Shown: in pieces, positions 62,865-64,000 of the stretch
Numbering within the stretch: the stretch's first letter is position 1
How the letters are laid out: every line of letters begins with the position of its first letter
Assembly: GCA_902776765.1 (NCBI GenBank)
Contig: CACYRP010000036.1
Location: forward strand, 1-64,000
Length of the DNA: 64,000 nt
Direction of reading: 5' to 3'
DNA from: Fibrobacter succinogenes
GTDB taxonomy: Bacteria; Fibrobacterota; Fibrobacteria; Fibrobacterales; Fibrobacteraceae
Translations under genes and position numbers: made by a program
Notes under the pieces: generated by a model
Database searches by the model: none
The model's input: only the letters and a program-made list of their open reading frames with translations
What the model was told of the DNA's origin: nothing

Positions 62865-64000
62865 TTAATTCTTGAAGAACAAAGCCTTTGCTGCTTCGAA
62901 CATCGGATCCTTTTCATCCGGGTTGCGGCATTCGGTGTAAATGCGCACCTTCGGTTCCGTACCGGACGGACGGACGAGCATCCAAGAATCGTCATCGAAA
63001 ATGACCTTCACGCCGTCGAGCGTGAGGAGCTGCTTCACGGTCTTTTCGTTGTTGCCAACCATGACCTTTGCACCCGGCTGAGCGATATCGGCAATGGCGT
63101 TGACCTTAGCCTTGAGTGGTTCACCAACGAGGGACTTGTCCACTTCGAAACCAGAGCGGGTCGGGTAGAAGCGGCCGTATTCTTCGTAGAGAGCATCGAG
63201 GTATTCGCCGAGGTTCTTGCCTGTCGTTGCAAGAATTTCGAGAGCGATGAGGAGGCCGAACTGAGCGTCCTTTTCGAGCGTGTTGTTGAGGCCAGAAATA
63301 CCGTCAGATTCTTCGAATGCAACGAGAGCCTTCTGCTTGGCGTTGCGGCTGAGCCACGGGCGGAAGTTCTTGAAGCCCACCGGAGTTTCCATCACAGGCA
63401 CGCCGAGCTTTTCAGCGATGATGTTCACGAAGTTTGAAGTTGCAACGGACTTTGCTACGCAGCCCTGTTCCTTGCGCCAGGTAGCCATGTAGTGGAAAGC
63501 GATTGCACCGAACTGGTTCATGTCGATTTCGCGAGTGCCATCGTAGAAACGGATACGGTCGCCATCCGGGTCAAAGATTGCACCAAGACGGAACCAGGAC
63601 TTGCTTTCGTCGAGGACCTTGCGAACCTTTTCGAGGTTCTTGCTGGACGGTTCCGGAGCGATACCGCCGAACAAAGAATCGTCTTCGTTGCGGAGCGTGA
63701 TGAGGCATTCCGGATTGTCGAGGAGAGCAGCCGGACGACGGCGAGTAGAACCATGAACATGGTCGCACACGAGAGTGAGGCGGCCCTTCTTGATGAATTC
63801 CTTGATGCGGTCGAACTTGATCGTGCCCTGCTTCACGAGGAATTCCTTGTAAATCTTGAGGGAATCGATGATTTCCCAATCAACCTTGGAGACCGGTTCG
63901 AACTTCCAGGTAGCCATCATTTCGTTAGAAAGCTTGGTAATGACGTTCGTGATTTCCGGACCTGCAGGACCACCGTCTGCCGGGTTGAACTTGATGCCGT
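62865..64000 (-). CDS. Phosphoglucomutase/phosphomannomutase, 5' end beyond the window
   Basis: Alpha-D-phosphohexomutase, interconverting hexose 1- and 6-phosphates. The frame is still open at the right edge (...KFNPADGGPAGPEITN), so the N-terminus with the phosphoserine loop lies outside. Present: the metal-binding FDPDGDRIRFYDG, the sugar-binding loop in AFEESDGISGLNN, and the phosphate-binding RPSGTEPKVRIYTE at the C-terminus. At least 378 residues. Probably sugar-phosphate metabolism from cellulose-derived glucose 1-phosphate, as inference. Confidence 0.92.
   Translation of the reverse strand, partial: GIKFNPADGGPAGPEITNVITKLSNEMMATWKFEPVSKVDWEIIDSLKIYKEFLVKQGTIKFDRIKEFIKKGRLTLVCDHVHGSTRRRPAALLDNPECLITLRNEDDSLFGGIAPEPSSKNLEKVRKVLDESKSWFRLGAIFDPDGDRIRFYDGTREIDMNQFGAIAFHYMATWRKEQGCVAKSVATSNFVNIIAEKLGVPVMETPVGFKNFRPWLSRNAKQKALVAFEESDGISGLNNTLEKDAQFGLLIALEILATTGKNLGEYLDALYEEYGRFYPTRSGFEVDKSLVGEPLKAKVNAIADIAQPGAKVMVGNNEKTVKQLLTLDGVKVIFDDDSWMLVRPSGTEPKVRIYTECRNPDEKDPMFEAAKALFFKN

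Overview
The window is chromosomal DNA from a member of Fibrobacterota, most likely a cellulose-degrading Fibrobacter. I infer this from lineage hallmarks: a fibro-slime domain protein (14.7-17.4 kb), a lipoprotein ending in the Fibrobacter 'major paralogous' C-type-lectin-like domain (6.1-7.9 kb), many exported proteins with poly-Ser linkers, an expansin-like lipoprotein, and a Rho factor with a long Asn/Gln-rich N-terminal extension. There is no rRNA, prophage, insertion sequence or CRISPR array. One tRNA (Gln, UUG) is present.

Layout. 0-8 kb: gatA, two related lipoprotein genes (one frameshifted) flanking an expansin-like lipoprotein, guaB and a Fibrobacter-type lipoprotein. 8-10.6 kb: a minus-strand group of small lipoprotein, LPP20-like lipoprotein, TlpA-like thioredoxin and pth. 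10.6-19.4 kb: a minus-strand surface locus of a PEGA/beta-barrel outer-membrane protein, a fibro-slime protein and a giant cadherin-repeat protein; the last two share a C-terminal domain. 19.4-24.7 kb: rplY, tRNA-Gln, ispE, ftsK. 24.7-27.8 kb: a CHASE2 adenylate cyclase. 27.8-29.8 kb: folK-dNK-panC. 30-34.7 kb: rho, proC, a sigma-54 activator. 34.7-38.4 kb: two tandem TraB/GumN lipoproteins and a FecCD-type ABC importer pair. 38.4-46.8 kb: a membrane protein, nspC, tsaE, a sufE operon with an FAD oxidoreductase, a secreted pentapeptide-repeat protein, radA and a lipoprotein. 46.9-52.1 kb: a large GGDEF-EAL-REC-PAS protein, an SDR and an XRE regulator. 52.1-58.8 kb: rlmN, a methyltransferase, a YchJ-like SEC-C protein, argC, obg, an HU-like protein, smpB and an amidase. 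58.9-64 kb: an exported Ser-linker protein and its damaged paralogue, yebC, an exported basic protein, and a phosphohexomutase cut by the right edge.

The most unusual pattern is not a gene. At 13 intergenic sites there are degenerate tandem arrays with a strict 7-nt period. On the plus strand the left arm is purine/T-rich (TTAGG-, GTTACTA-, GAAGTAG- or GTGGTTA-like units). At six or seven sites a reverse-complement arm (CCTAA-like units) follows, often enclosing GC-rich mini-palindromes such as CGCACTTCGTGCG and GCGGCTCCGCCGC. The arrays run up to, or into, stop codons and start codons, and genes that follow one lack an obvious Shine-Dalgarno sequence.

Functional themes: translation and ribosome rescue (gatA, pth, rplY, smpB, rlmN, tsaE, obg), nucleotide second messengers (cyclase, EAL protein), and a large set of envelope proteins suited to a cellulose-adherent cell. 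All functional calls rest on motifs read by eye; no database search was run.
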